64,000 nucleotides of DNA from Geitlerinema sp. S16 (GCA_011390275.1 JAABST010000007.1:62001-126000), one strand, 5' to 3'. Positions 9,222 through 18,583 are shown, numbered from the stretch's first letter. Translations and numbers: made by a program. The notes: a model not told the origin generated them from the letters alone.

Positions 9222-10802
9222 ATGGAAGCAGAACAGCTATTGCGCAAATACGCTGGCGGAACACGTCGGTTTATCGGTATTAACCTGAGTGAGGTCGATC
9301 TCAGCTATGCCAGCCTCATGCACATCAACCTCCGTAATGCATGTCTGAGTGTTGCTAACCTCACGGGAGTGAACTTATTCCAAGCTAATCTCCGAGGTGC
9401 TAACTTTAACGTTGCCAAACTGGCTGGAGCCAAACTAGCGCAAGCCAATTTGTATGGTGCAAACCTCAATGTGGCGAACCTGATTCGTGCTGATCTCAGC
9501 CAAGCCGATCTGCGCCATGCCTCACTCCTGCGCACAGAAGCGATGCGTGCGAATTTTCGCAAAGCCAACCTGAGCGACGCCAATCTCAGTGGAGCCGTTC
9601 TGTCTGAGGCGAATTTGTCCCATTCCAACTTTTGTGGCGCAAATCTGAGCGAAGTCAATCTCAGTCGAGCCTCCATGGTCGGTGCAAACCTGGTTCGCGC
9701 GACGTTTCGCCGCACCAATCTGCGGGGAGCCGACTTATCCGGCGCGAACTTCCACGCGTCAGAGCTACGACGGGTGTGCTTGAGCGGGGCGAAGCTGGTG
9801 GAAGCAGATCTACGAGAAGCGAATTTGCGCTGGGCAGACCTCTCGGGAGCGAATTTAGCGGGAGCCGATCTGTCGGGGGCGAAACTCTCCGGGGCAAATC
9901 TGACGGGGGCAAATCTGACGGGGGCAAATCTGACGGATACGAGCTTGGTGTATGCCGATCTGAGCCATGCTCGGCTGATTGGGGTCGATTGGCGCGGAAC
10001 TGATTTATCAGGGGCGATTTTGACGGGATCGAAGCTGCATGGGGTTTCACGCTGTGGCCTGGTGGCGGAGGAGGTGACCTGCGATTGGGTCGATATGAGT
10101 CCGAATGGCGATGGGTCGGAAATTCAGCAGTTAACGCCGGAACAGGTGCAGACCTTTTTTAACGCGGTACTGCCCAGCGTGCAGCTTTCGATCGATCTGG
10201 CGTTGGATCTCGGCACTCAAATCGCGCTATTGACGATCTACTACCAGGTCACTCTGGTTTTAAAGAAAAGCTTTGCGGTTTGCCCGAGTATTTTGATCGA
10301 TCCACGCCGCACGACGTTAATCTTTGAACTCGATAGCGATATGTGGCTGTTTGCGATGGCCTACGTGATCAGTTTGCCCTTTGTGGAGGCGTCGGAGATT
10401 CAGACTCAACTCGATCGCCTGCTCGATATACTTTGTACCAAGGAACGCGAACAAATCGGCGCCTCCCAGCTACTTCAGATTCAGCGCTTGCGTACCGCGT
10501 TTCACCAAACACGGGATCTCATGCGTCAGCAGCTCATCTCGCCAGAAGCCTGTGGTGTTTCGATTAACCAGCATTTTTTTGCGGCTTCGACTCACCTCAC
10601 GCTGACCAATTCAGATAATCAAGTCCTGGATGTGTATCGCAGTCCTCTATTTGGTAAGCGATCGTCTCGCACACAGGAGCAGATCGACCGCGATCCGGAT
10701 GCCAGCGAAAATTCACCGCCAAACTCATCTTTACCCCAATCGCCCGCCGTATTCGACTTTGTTAAAATTGCAGCCACGAGTAACGACACCCGTAAACCCT
10801 AG
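9222..10802 (+). CDS. Pentapeptide-repeat protein with unknown C-terminal domain (paralogue 1)
   Basis: Residues 1-17 form a short cap, MEAEQLLRKYAGGTRRF. Residues 18-275 are pentapeptide repeats of the A(N/D)LxX type, which fold as a right-handed quadrilateral beta-helix. The last 250 residues are a different, mixed helical domain containing TPEQVQTFFNAVLPSVQLSI and ending near a PLFGKRS motif. The next gene has the same architecture, so the two are a tandem duplication. Pentapeptide proteins act as scaffolds or DNA mimics in some systems; the partner here is unknown. Near-identical 15-bp repeats at 9894-9936 show recent repeat expansion. Confidence 0.9.
   Translation: MEAEQLLRKYAGGTRRFIGINLSEVDLSYASLMHINLRNACLSVANLTGVNLFQANLRGANFNVAKLAGAKLAQANLYGANLNVANLIRADLSQADLRHASLLRTEAMRANFRKANLSDANLSGAVLSEANLSHSNFCGANLSEVNLSRASMVGANLVRATFRRTNLRGADLSGANFHASELRRVCLSGAKLVEADLREANLRWADLSGANLAGADLSGAKLSGANLTGANLTGANLTDTSLVYADLSHARLIGVDWRGTDLSGAILTGSKLHGVSRCGLVAEEVTCDWVDMSPNGDGSEIQQLTPEQVQTFFNAVLPSVQLSIDLALDLGTQIALLTIYYQVTLVLKKSFAVCPSILIDPRRTTLIFELDSDMWLFAMAYVISLPFVEASEIQTQLDRLLDILCTKEREQIGASQLLQIQRLRTAFHQTRDLMRQQLISPEACGVSINQHFFAASTHLTLTNSDNQVLDVYRSPLFGKRSSRTQEQIDRDPDASENSPPNSSLPQSPAVFDFVKIAATSNDTRKP
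9894..9936 (+). repeat. In-frame 15-bp tandem repeat in the pentapeptide array
   Basis: The unit CTGACGGGGGCAAAT is perfectly repeated at 9900-9914 and 9915-9929, with partial copies on both sides. It encodes successive LTGAN pentapeptides. The lack of synonymous drift indicates a recent expansion. Confidence 0.85.
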
Positions 10803-10871
10803 ACTGATGCCTGTTTCCGCTTCAGGTTGTTTTAAGTCCCGGTTGTCGTGGTGTTCTTTAGGTTTAGCAGT

Positions 10872-12440
10872 ATGACAATTAAGGAGTTACTAGAGCGATA
10901 CGCCTCTGGACAGCGAGATTTCGGCGATCTGAATTTGACGGAAAGCAATCTCAGTCGAGCCTCGTTGAGTCATGCCAATCTCAGTCATGCCATTTTGAGT
11001 ATTGCCAATCTCAGCGGAGCGGATTTGGTCGGCACGAACCTCAGCTATTCTCGGATGAATGTCGCCCGCTTGAGTGGGGCGAATTTGGAGGATGCCAACC
11101 TGGAGGGGGCGATTCTGAACGTCGCGAATATGATCCGCGCGAAGTTCGATCGCGCTACTCTCGATCGCGCGTCCCTGGTTCGGGCCGAAATGATCCGTTC
11201 ATCGCTAATCGCAGCTAGCCTAATCGAAGCCGATCTCAGCACCGCCGATATGCGCGAAAGTTGCCTCGATCAGGTCATTGCATCCAGCGCCAATTTCAGC
11301 GAAACCGATCTGCGCGGCAGCTCGATTATCGGTGGAGACTTATCCGGAGCAAACCTAACCGGCAGCGATCTCAGCAAAAGTAACTTAACCGGTAGCGATC
11401 TCAGCCGCTGCGAAATGCGCCATGCTCAGCTTCGTCGCGCGAACCTCAGTGGCGTCAACCTGCGTGGGGCAAACCTACGCTGGGCGGATCTGTCGGGGGC
11501 AAACCTGCGCTGGGCGGATCTGTCTAAAGCCAAACTCAGCGGCGCGAACTTAATTGGAGCCGATCTCAGCCACAGCAGCCTCCTAGAAACGAGCTTTGTT
11601 CACGCAGACCTAACCCAAGCCAACCTAGTGCGAGCCGATTGGGAAGGGGCGGATCTGAGCGGGGCCACGCTGACGGGAGCCAAAATGTTTGGGGTCGCGC
11701 GGTTTCATCTACGCACTCAGGGCATGGCCTGCGAATGGGTGGATATCAGCCCCAATAGTGATCACAGCCAGATTTGTCGCTTTACGCCGGAAAACTTTCA
11801 GAAGTTTTTTAATCAAACGCCGCCCATTGTACAAATTGCGATCGATCGACCGATTGACTGCGAGGCGAATCTGGCTCTAGCCAAGATTTACCAGGCGATC
11901 GCCCAAGAAAATCCCGAGGCGATCGAACCACCCAGCATCGAAGCCGACTATCGCCGCACCATTTTGCGATTTCGCGTTGAAACCGACGATCGGCTTTTTC
12001 CGATGCTATTTGCGGCCATCTTGCCCTTCACCGACGCTCGCGCCACCCATCAGGCGATGTCGCAAACCATTCGTCTAATCCAAAGCAAAAGCAACGAACT
12101 ACTTGGCGTTAAGGAAGCGAACCAAGCTGCAAAATTAAGCGTTTCATTGCTACAAACCCTACGTCGTATCGCTCCATTACAGCAGCAAATCCAGCCGATC
12201 CTGTCTCATTTTGATGTGGACTTCCTCAAAGCTCCCACCCAAACATCCCTACGAAATTCGAGTGATTTACGCTTGCAAATCTACGGTAATCCACGCTTTG
12301 GGAAACGGTTTTTGGACGCGATGGAACTCGACACTATCCCGGCTTTGTTGCGTACCAAGGGCGAGCCGATCGTCCCGACCGCCCGTGAAGCCCTTGATTT
12401 CGTCCAAGGTTTCTATTCCCTCGATCGGTTGATGTCTTAA
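10872..12440 (+). CDS. Pentapeptide-repeat protein with unknown C-terminal domain (paralogue 2)
   Basis: This 522-residue protein matches the preceding gene along its length. It has the cap MTIKELLERYASGQRDF, a pentapeptide array over residues 18-275 and the same type of C-terminal domain, beginning FTPENFQKFFNQTPPIVQIA and carrying NPRFGKRF near the end. I chose the ATG at 10872 because it aligns with the cap of paralogue 1; an in-frame ATG at 10848 would add eight unrelated residues. The gap to paralogue 1 is 69 bp, so co-transcription is likely. The repeats differ in sequence from those of paralogue 1, so the duplication is not recent. Confidence 0.9.
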   Translation: MTIKELLERYASGQRDFGDLNLTESNLSRASLSHANLSHAILSIANLSGADLVGTNLSYSRMNVARLSGANLEDANLEGAILNVANMIRAKFDRATLDRASLVRAEMIRSSLIAASLIEADLSTADMRESCLDQVIASSANFSETDLRGSSIIGGDLSGANLTGSDLSKSNLTGSDLSRCEMRHAQLRRANLSGVNLRGANLRWADLSGANLRWADLSKAKLSGANLIGADLSHSSLLETSFVHADLTQANLVRADWEGADLSGATLTGAKMFGVARFHLRTQGMACEWVDISPNSDHSQICRFTPENFQKFFNQTPPIVQIAIDRPIDCEANLALAKIYQAIAQENPEAIEPPSIEADYRRTILRFRVETDDRLFPMLFAAILPFTDARATHQAMSQTIRLIQSKSNELLGVKEANQAAKLSVSLLQTLRRIAPLQQQIQPILSHFDVDFLKAPTQTSLRNSSDLRLQIYGNPRFGKRFLDAMELDTIPALLRTKGEPIVPTAREALDFVQGFYSLDRLMS

Positions 12441-12530
12441 ATCTCTGTATCGGTACAAAAGTTAACGTCGTAGCTTCGTAAATTTTGTAGTGGCGCGATT
12501 AAATACACCTCTTTAGAAAAGTCGCGCTAC

Positions 12531-12563
12531 TGCTGTTGGGTTGAAGAACGAAACCCAACAGCA
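12531..12563. repeat. Dispersed-type palindrome between convergent genes
   Basis: TGCTGTTGGGTT (12531-12542) pairs perfectly with AACCCAACAGCA (12552-12563) across a 9-nt loop. From memory, TTGGGTT...AACCCAA hairpins of this kind are common dispersed repeats in cyanobacteria. Its position between two convergent genes would also suit a terminator, although it lacks a T tract. A weaker inverted repeat (12488-12530) lies beside it. Confidence 0.75.
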
Positions 12564-12588
12564 TTAGTGTTCAGCAATCTTGATCTTT

Positions 12589-13146
12589 TTAACGATTCTC
12601 TTTCTGACGCTGTTCCTCAGCCTTCGCCTCACGCCAGCCCTGACGCAATCGCGCCAAATTTGTCTGAAACTCCGTCCAACCCAGAGGCGATCCCTCGTCT
12701 CCCACATCCCAGGACGCGGATAACGCCCCATAGGTCAGCCCCACAACGCCTAGACCGAAGCAGCCCATACTGACCAACAACACGGCCACACTCGGCAACG
12801 GGAACCATTCCTTCGTGATCACGAAATAGCTTCCGACCAACACCAGCACCCCCAAAATACTCGGTGTGCCACTAAAAGCCCCCATCCGCGCCAACATACG
12901 GCGATTCACCGCTTCGGGGATCTGAGATTGCGATGATGATCCCGTCGGCGTTTTCGGGCGAGGTCTTGGCTTAATATCGATGTTTTTGGCCATCAGTTGC
13001 GCCCGACTTGATGCAGTGCTAGGGGGAACCGAATCGGACTTAATTTTGGCGTTACTCGACGTACTCTCTGTAGCGTCCTGAGCCGCCTTTTTTTTGGGCT
13101 TTTTGTTCGGCTCGAACGGGAGCGGAGCGCGAGGGGAGTCAGACAT
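12589..13146 (-). CDS. PAM68-family photosystem II assembly protein
   Basis: PAM68 proteins (DUF3464; Sll0933 in Synechocystis) help assemble the CP43/CP47 modules of photosystem II in the thylakoid membrane. The 185 residues show a basic, Lys/Ser/Pro-rich N-terminal stretch (1-85), then VNRRMLARMGAFSGTPSILG. Two membrane helices follow (about 100-120 and 126-147), then the conserved tail GSPLGWTEFQTNLARLRQGW. The gene lies 86 bp downstream of rpsO on the same strand, so the two are probably transcribed together. Confidence 0.9.
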   Translation of the reverse strand: MSDSPRAPLPFEPNKKPKKKAAQDATESTSSNAKIKSDSVPPSTASSRAQLMAKNIDIKPRPRPKTPTGSSSQSQIPEAVNRRMLARMGAFSGTPSILGVLVLVGSYFVITKEWFPLPSVAVLLVSMGCFGLGVVGLTYGALSASWDVGDEGSPLGWTEFQTNLARLRQGWREAKAEEQRQKENR

Positions 13147-13232
13147 GAGGACGGAGGGGAGCGGAGAAAAATGGCGGGCTAGGTCAGCAAAAAAACGTAC
13201 AGGCGATCAGGACGATCGCCGACCGGCGATGA

Positions 13233-13502
13233 TTAACCGCGAATACCGAGACGGGTGAGAAGCTCACGGTACTTGGCTTCATCTTTTTTGCGGACATAGC
13301 CTAGGAGGCTTTTACGATGACCCAACATCTTCATGAGACCGCGTTGCGAAGCGTAATCTTTTTTGTTGGCTTGCAGATGCAGACTCAATTTTGAGATCCG
13401 ATCCGAGAGCATCGCAATTTGCACTTCCGCAGATCCGGTATCGGTTTCATGGGTCTGATAATCGGCCATGATTTCTTGCTTGCGGACTTGGGTGAGGCTC
13501 AT
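13233..13502 (-). CDS. rpsO: 30S ribosomal protein S15
   Basis: The 89-residue protein is full length for S15, a 16S rRNA central-domain binding protein of the small subunit. It has the diagnostic segments HETDTGSAEVQIAMLSDRI, LHLQANKKDYASQRGLMKML and HRKSLLGYVRK. The start matches the family (MSLTQ.RK). PAM68 follows in the same direction. Confidence 0.97.
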   Translation of the reverse strand: MSLTQVRKQEIMADYQTHETDTGSAEVQIAMLSDRISKLSLHLQANKKDYASQRGLMKMLGHRKSLLGYVRKKDEAKYRELLTRLGIRG

Positions 13503-13664
13503 AAAACTGTTCGATTTAGGATAAAAAACTCAGCAATATATCAATATACCACAGCCGTTTTAACGCTCTGATGGCGGAGTTGATTTTAGGACAGACGGGT
13601 TGGTCTGGATCGGTTCGCGATCGCCAAACCGGATCGACGACGGGATCAGAATACCGTGGGAATA

Positions 13665-13880
13665 TCAGCGTTTTGTCTTCTTTGATTTGCTGGGTTTGGA
13701 TGCACTGGGCTTAAAGGACGTTGCTGACGTTGGCATTTTCATCTCGCGGCGTTCGTTTTCGCGACGACGACGATCGCGCCAGCCGGAGACGGTGAGGTAG
13801 GCGACACCGAGGGTGACGATCGCCAGCAATGAAAACGCGGTGATCGAAAGGATTTTAAAAACGAGCGCGGTATTTTCCAT
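13665..13880 (-). CDS. Small single-pass membrane protein
   Basis: The 71-residue protein begins MENTALVFKILSITAF. One membrane helix spans about residues 6-31, and a strongly basic cytoplasmic tail follows (WRDRRRRENERREMKM), ending in a Ser/Lys-rich KPSKSKKTKR. I chose the ATG at 13880 because the in-frame upstream extension consists of short DNA repeats (LADIKLADIK) and is probably untranslated. I do not recognise a named family. The topology resembles small thylakoid accessory proteins, but that is only suggestive. An array of 10-bp repeats lies 58-107 bp upstream. Confidence 0.6.
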   Translation of the reverse strand: MENTALVFKILSITAFSLLAIVTLGVAYLTVSGWRDRRRRENERREMKMPTSATSFKPSASKPSKSKKTKR

Positions 13881-13937
13881 GAGCTTGATGTCCGCTAACT
13901 TGATGTCAGCCAATTTGAAGGGGTTGATAAAAACGTA

Positions 13938-13987
13938 AATCTCAGTGAATCTCAATGAATCTCACTGGGTCACGCTGGGTCACGCTC
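13938..13987. repeat. Five imperfect tandem 10-bp units
   Basis: The units are AATCTCAGTG, AATCTCAATG, AATCTCACTG, GGTCACGCTG and GGTCACGCTC, head to tail with no spacers. The first three share AATCTCnnTG. On the opposite strand, the array at 49892-49941 has units of the same AATCtCnnnG form. Confidence 0.85.
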
Positions 13988-14153
13988 AATCATTCCGCGT
14001 TTAGGGATGGAGCGTTCAGAGGTTGAGATCAGAAATCGTTGAAGTAGAGAGTATTCTATTGAGATTTCGGGACGCCGTGGATGGCGCTCTTGCTTTTTTG
14101 CCACAGTCTGGCGATGTTTGAACGTTTTGCTCTCACTATTTTCCCTTTAATCT

Positions 14154-15062
14154 ATGACCGTCACTTCAACCTTTGAAGCCGTGATCGGGGTCGATCTCGG
14201 CGGTACGTCGATCAAGCTGGGCTGCTTCGATCGCGCTGGAACCTGCACCATCGAACGATCAGTTCCAACGCCACAGCCCGCAACACCGGAGGCTGTGATC
14301 GCGGCAATGGCCGCCGAGATCGCCGAGATCGATCCCGACGGGCGCTGCGGCGCGATCGGGATCGGCACACCGGGGCCGGTCGATGCGACGGAGCGGGTCG
14401 CGTTGGTGGCGATTAATTTGGCGGGATGGGATAACGTGCCGCTGGCGGAGGCGATCGAGGCGCGGTGCAAGCGTCCGGTGGTGCTGGGAAACGATGCCAA
14501 CTGTGCCGGACTGGGCGAGGCGTGGCTGGGAGCGGCGCGATCGTGGCGTAATGCGATCGTCTTAACCCTGGGGACTGGGGTGGGGGGCGCGATCGTGCTC
14601 GATGGTCAGCTTTTCACCGGTCACCGTGGCGCGGCGGGCGAACTGGGGTTAATTTCGATCGATCCCGATGGCCCCAAATGCAACAGCGGCAACCACGGAT
14701 CGATCGAGCAGTTTTGCTCGGTGCAGGCGATTCGGCGCGATCTCGGCTGCGAGCCGCTGGAGTTGTCCCAGCGTGCGGATGCCGGGGATGCCGAGGCGAT
14801 CGCCTATTGGCAGCGCTATGGTCGATATTTGGGGATCGGGCTGGCAAATTTGATTTATGTGCTAACGCCTGAAACCATTGTGCTGGGCGGCGGGATCAGT
14901 GCGGGATTTGATTTGTTTTTGCCCAGTGTCCTAGAGGAAATCGAGGCGCGGGTGCTGCCCACGTCGCGGGAGGGGCTGGTGATTCGCGTCGCAGAGCTGG
15001 GCAATCGTGCCGGGGCGATCGGGGCGGCACGGTTGGCATGGCAGCGGTTTGGGTCGGTGTAG
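14154..15062 (+). CDS. glk: ROK-family sugar kinase, probable glucokinase
   Basis: The 302-residue ROK kinase has the phosphate-binding VIGVDLGGTSIKLGCFD at the N-terminus and the catalytic region LGNDANCAGLGE. The TLGTGVGGAIVLDG loop and the GHRGAAGELG sugar-binding motif follow. In most ROK proteins a CxCGxxGCxE zinc site comes next. Here the site reads CNSGNHGSIEQ, so two of the three Cys are missing and zinc binding is doubtful; Glu-Gln remain for substrate contact. Glucokinase is the usual role of such proteins in cyanobacteria, but other sugars cannot be excluded. It converges with trigger factor. Confidence 0.85.
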   Translation: MTVTSTFEAVIGVDLGGTSIKLGCFDRAGTCTIERSVPTPQPATPEAVIAAMAAEIAEIDPDGRCGAIGIGTPGPVDATERVALVAINLAGWDNVPLAEAIEARCKRPVVLGNDANCAGLGEAWLGAARSWRNAIVLTLGTGVGGAIVLDGQLFTGHRGAAGELGLISIDPDGPKCNSGNHGSIEQFCSVQAIRRDLGCEPLELSQRADAGDAEAIAYWQRYGRYLGIGLANLIYVLTPETIVLGGGISAGFDLFLPSVLEEIEARVLPTSREGLVIRVAELGNRAGAIGAARLAWQRFGSV

Positions 15063-15109
15063 GTCACGATAAGACCCAGCAAAACAGCACCAAAAAACAC
15101 CGCAAATTA

Positions 15110-15148
15110 GACTATAAATTAAAAGACCGATCGCAATTGCGATCGGTC
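15110..15148 (-). terminator. Terminator of the trigger factor gene (perfect palindrome)
   Basis: A perfect 24-bp palindrome (15125-15148, centred on CAATTG) contains two GATCGC-type cores. On the minus strand it runs into TTTTAATTTATAG, a good T-rich tail for tig. On the plus strand no T tract follows, so it would serve glk less well. Confidence 0.75.
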
Positions 15149-15149
15149 T

Positions 15150-15189
15150 CAACGGCAGTCAATAACACCCAACGGCACTCAACATCTAA
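15150..15189. repeat. Weak 10-bp-period repeat
   Basis: The four consecutive units CAACGGCAGT, CAATAACACC, CAACGGCACT and CAACATCTAA each start with CAA. Units 1 and 3 differ at one base. The array lies between the tig terminator and the tig stop codon. Confidence 0.6.
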
Positions 15190-15216
15190 GCGACGAAAAT
15201 GCCCCAGGTATGATGA

Positions 15217-16632
15217 TTATTCCGCCGTCACATCAACCGTTGCGTCCGAAGCCTCAACCTCTTCAGGTTCCTCGGCTTCTTCGACTTCCTCGGCTTCTTC
15301 GTCCTTCGTCAGCGTTCCTTCTGGCACAAGTTCGATCGTGGCTTTTTCTTGCAGCCAGTCGAGCGTTTTTTGCGTCGTCAGGTCGTCACGGACGTATTCA
15401 AAGAGGCGATCGGGATCGATTTCGTTATCATCCTTGAGCTGGGTTTGCACCTCAGCAACGCGCTCCTTGACTTCTTCCTCGGTTACCTCGATCGATTCGA
15501 GCTTGGCCACTTCCCGCAGCGCAAGATCCTGGAGCAGCTTCGTTTCCGCTTCCGGGCGAGAGCGTTCACGAATCTGCGGCAGATTTTGCTCGTTGTACAC
15601 CTGGCGCACATCGATACCGTACTGCTGGAGCTGCATCGCTGTTTGGGTCAGCATCATTTCGATCTCGCGATCGACCAGCGTTTTCGGTAGCTCAACCTCG
15701 ATACACTCGACGACCGCCTTACGAATGGCCTCGCCGATATTGTTTTTAGTTGCGGCTTTCGCCTCCTCTTGGCGCTGCTCTTCGAGCGACGCCCGCAATT
15801 CCGCCAAGGTATCGAACTCGCTCACCGCCTTGGCAAAATCATCATCCAGCTCAGGCAGTTCCTTCGCTTTGATGTCTTTCAAGACGATCGTAAACTGCGC
15901 ATCCTGTCCGGCCAGTTCTTCGCGACCGTACTCTTCGGGGAAGGTCACGGGGAACGTCTTCGTTTCGCCCGCTTCCATACCAATGATGCTTTCCACAAAA
16001 CCCGCAATAAAGCGGCCTTCGGTTAGCTCAATTTGGAAATCCTCGGCGGTACCGCCATCAAACGGTTCCGCCTCCGGCGTTCCATCCTGAACCAAAACGC
16101 CCGTGTAATCCGCCATGACCGTATCACCCGCTTCGCACGGACGACCTTCCACCGGCACAAGATCCGCTTCTTCGCTGCGGCGCTCTTCGAGATATTCGTC
16201 AACTTTGGTCGGATCGTAGGCGATTTCCTCTGCCGTAATGCTCAGACCGCTGTAGTTTGCAACCTTTGCTTCGGGCGGTACATCGACCGTCGCCGAAAAG
16301 CTGAGAGCTTGGCCGGGGTTAAACCGATCGACCAACTCTTCAAAGGAATCTTTCAGGCCATAGTTACCGAGGGCATCGATCGACTCTTGTTTAATCGCTT
16401 GCTCGATGCTGTTCTGAATCATCTCCTCTAGCACAGCGGCCTTGATGCGCTCAGCACCAACGCGATTGAGGAGAACCTGCGTCGGAACCTTACCTTTACG
16501 GAATCCGGGGATGTTCAACGATCGCTTGTACTGCGAGATGACGCGATCGTAGGACTTTTTCGTAGTGTCCGCCGGGATTTCGATATCCAATCCGACTTGA
16601 CTTGCAGGAAGCTTCTCCTGGGTGACTTTCAT
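15217..16632 (-). CDS. tig: Trigger factor, ribosome-associated chaperone
   Basis: Trigger factor binds the ribosome exit tunnel and shields nascent chains; its middle domain is an FKBP-type prolyl isomerase. The 471 residues show the ribosome-binding N-domain with the signature NIPGFRKGKVPTQVLLNRVG, a PPIase domain near residues 160-250 (AGDTVMADYTGVL) and a long helical C-domain. The last 35 residues are a Glu-rich tail (EEAEEVEEAEEPEEVEAS), common in cyanobacterial members. The ATG start is followed by MKVTQEKLPASQVGL, the normal N-terminus. Confidence 0.97.
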   Translation of the reverse strand: MKVTQEKLPASQVGLDIEIPADTTKKSYDRVISQYKRSLNIPGFRKGKVPTQVLLNRVGAERIKAAVLEEMIQNSIEQAIKQESIDALGNYGLKDSFEELVDRFNPGQALSFSATVDVPPEAKVANYSGLSITAEEIAYDPTKVDEYLEERRSEEADLVPVEGRPCEAGDTVMADYTGVLVQDGTPEAEPFDGGTAEDFQIELTEGRFIAGFVESIIGMEAGETKTFPVTFPEEYGREELAGQDAQFTIVLKDIKAKELPELDDDFAKAVSEFDTLAELRASLEEQRQEEAKAATKNNIGEAIRKAVVECIEVELPKTLVDREIEMMLTQTAMQLQQYGIDVRQVYNEQNLPQIRERSRPEAETKLLQDLALREVAKLESIEVTEEEVKERVAEVQTQLKDDNEIDPDRLFEYVRDDLTTQKTLDWLQEKATIELVPEGTLTKDEEAEEVEEAEEPEEVEASDATVDVTAE

Positions 16633-17504
16633 GCTTTGCCTTACTAGTGAAACGAGTGAAAACAGACGACGTTTTGCCTTTTGATTATCCTTGGCTCAGA
16701 AAGATTCCGTTGAATGTCCCCGTGAGGAGATATATCTTCGGTTTTCCGTCGCCAGAACGATCGGGAGCGACCGACTGGTCAGCGTGGATACGGCTAAATC
16801 TCAACCGTGAAATCGAAACGATCGGGCTCACTTCAGCGCATACCACCGGTTTTGGTAAGGCTTGGAGAGCAACACGAACATCGCCAATTTTCGATTTTGT
16901 CAATCCAATCTACTATCTTTCCATCTTTTGGATTCGAGTCAACCACTACGACCTTGTGATCTTCAGATAATCTCCATTCTTGACGGTTTGATTGTCTTTC
17001 CTGGCGATAGGCCGTAGTCTAGTCGGAGTGATTCGAGTGAATCCACTGTTGATTGAGTGTTACGATAGATGTCATAGCCTCATCACAGTACGTTGTTTCG
17101 GCTCGTAAAATCAGGCAGAGTCAGCCAGACTCAGTCAAGGTTTCGCCAACATCTCGATGCCACTCCAGCTCTATTTGGCCGCTGATTCTTAATCAGCTAT
17201 TGCCCAATTAGTGCTGTACTTACGGTCATCTGCTACGGTTGGTCGCATCATAATTCGCAGTAATATCTCCAATATCTCCGAGTCGTTCTCTCGATCGCAG
17301 ATTAAATATCTGAGAGATGAAACCTTTAGAGTATTGATTTAGAGAACGAATCGCGTTCCCAACGCAGTATCTATACCTAACGTACTTAGCGTAATTTACT
17401 GGTTTCGGCGATTTCGTCGCAGATTTGTTAAACGGTTTGCTAATCAACAGTTTTTTCAGTCTTTAAATTTTTCCGTTCGCTCATCCTGGAGGAGGATTGT
17501 AAAT
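16633..17504. other. Long divergent intergenic region between tig and asd
   Basis: About 870 bp separate the divergent tig and asd genes. A 107-codon plus-strand frame (16647-16970) is not convincing: its composition is irregular and no domain is visible. A 9-bp tandem duplication (AATATCTCC) lies at 17262-17279. The region presumably holds both promoters. Confidence 0.5.
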
Positions 17505-18575
17505 TTGCCCCGAACTTATCGTGTTGCCATTTTGGGCGCAACGGGCGCTGTTGGCGCTGAACTGTTAGCGCTACTCGAAAGTCGCCAGTTCCCGATCGCC
17601 GACCTGAAGCTACTCGCGTCGCCACGTTCCGCCGGAAAAACGCTGGATTTTTGCGGTGAATCACTGCCGATCACAGCGGTTGAGTCCGGTTGCTTCAAGG
17701 ATATTGACCTCGTCCTCGCTTCGGCGGGGGGATCAATTTCTAAGGCGTGGTTGCCGGAAGCCGTGGCAGCGGGAGCTATTGCGATCGACAATTCGAGCGC
17801 CTACCGCATGGACTCGACGGTTCCGCTGGTCGTCCCCGAAGTAAACCCAGAGGCTGCCTTTACCCATCAAGGCATCATCGCGAACCCGAACTGCACCACG
17901 ATTTTGATGTCAGTCGCCCTCTGGCCGCTGCATCAGCTTCAGCCAATTCGTCGCGTGGTCGTTTCGACCTACCAGTCGGCGAGTGGCGCCGGGGCTCGCG
18001 CCATGGAAGAAGTGCGCCTCCAAGCACAGGCCATCCTCAATGGCGAAACTCCGGTTTCCGAGGTGCTGCCCTACCCCCTCGCGTTTAACCTATTTCCCCA
18101 TAATTCCCCGCTTGATGCCAATGGCTACTGCGAGGAAGAATTGAAAATGGTGAATGAGACGCGCAAGATTTTCGGTGTTCCCGATTTTCGGCTGACCGCC
18201 ACCTGTGTTCGGGTTCCCGTCCTGCGGGCGCACTCGGAAGCGATTAACCTTGAGTTTGATTCGCCCTTTGATTTAAATCTCGCGCGTCAGGTGATCGCCA
18301 ACGCTCCGGGCGTGCAGCTTCTGGAAAACTGGGACACCAATTATTTCCCGATGCCGATCGATGCGACGGGGAAAGATGATGTTCTCGTCGGGCGCATCCG
18401 TCACGACATCTCGAACCCCAATGGTCTCGAACTTTGGCTCTGTGGCGATCAAATTCGCAAGGGTGCAGCCCTGAATGCAGTTCAAATCGCCGAACTGCTC
18501 GCCACGGGATCGCCGACCGGTGATCGTGAGTCTGTTAGCGCCGCCTCTGGCGCTACCTCTGGCGCCGCGTCCTAG
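17505..18575 (+). CDS. asd: Aspartate-semialdehyde dehydrogenase
   Basis: Asd reduces aspartyl phosphate to aspartate semialdehyde, the branch point to lysine/diaminopimelate, threonine and methionine. The 356 residues have the NADP-binding [15 protein letters not shown], the catalytic Cys in NPNCTT and the [14 protein letters not shown] motif. I chose the TTG at 17505 because GGAGGAGG sits 8 nt upstream and the N-terminus fits the family. The C-terminus adds a short Ala/Ser/Gly tail. The stop codon overlaps the ribosome site of dapA. Confidence 0.96.
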   Translation: MPRTYRVAILGATGAVGAELLALLESRQFPIADLKLLASPRSAGKTLDFCGESLPITAVESGCFKDIDLVLASAGGSISKAWLPEAVAAGAIAIDNSSAYRMDSTVPLVVPEVNPEAAFTHQGIIANPNCTTILMSVALWPLHQLQPIRRVVVSTYQSASGAGARAMEEVRLQAQAILNGETPVSEVLPYPLAFNLFPHNSPLDANGYCEEELKMVNETRKIFGVPDFRLTATCVRVPVLRAHSEAINLEFDSPFDLNLARQVIANAPGVQLLENWDTNYFPMPIDATGKDDVLVGRIRHDISNPNGLELWLCGDQIRKGAALNAVQIAELLATGSPTGDRESVSAASGATSGAAS

Positions 18576-18583
18576 GAGGTCTC

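Noticed and set aside
16647..16970. 107-codon plus-strand frame in the tig-asd gap
   Set aside because: No domain, no ribosome site, and amino-acid composition unlike a real protein. It begins 14 bp from the divergent tig start.
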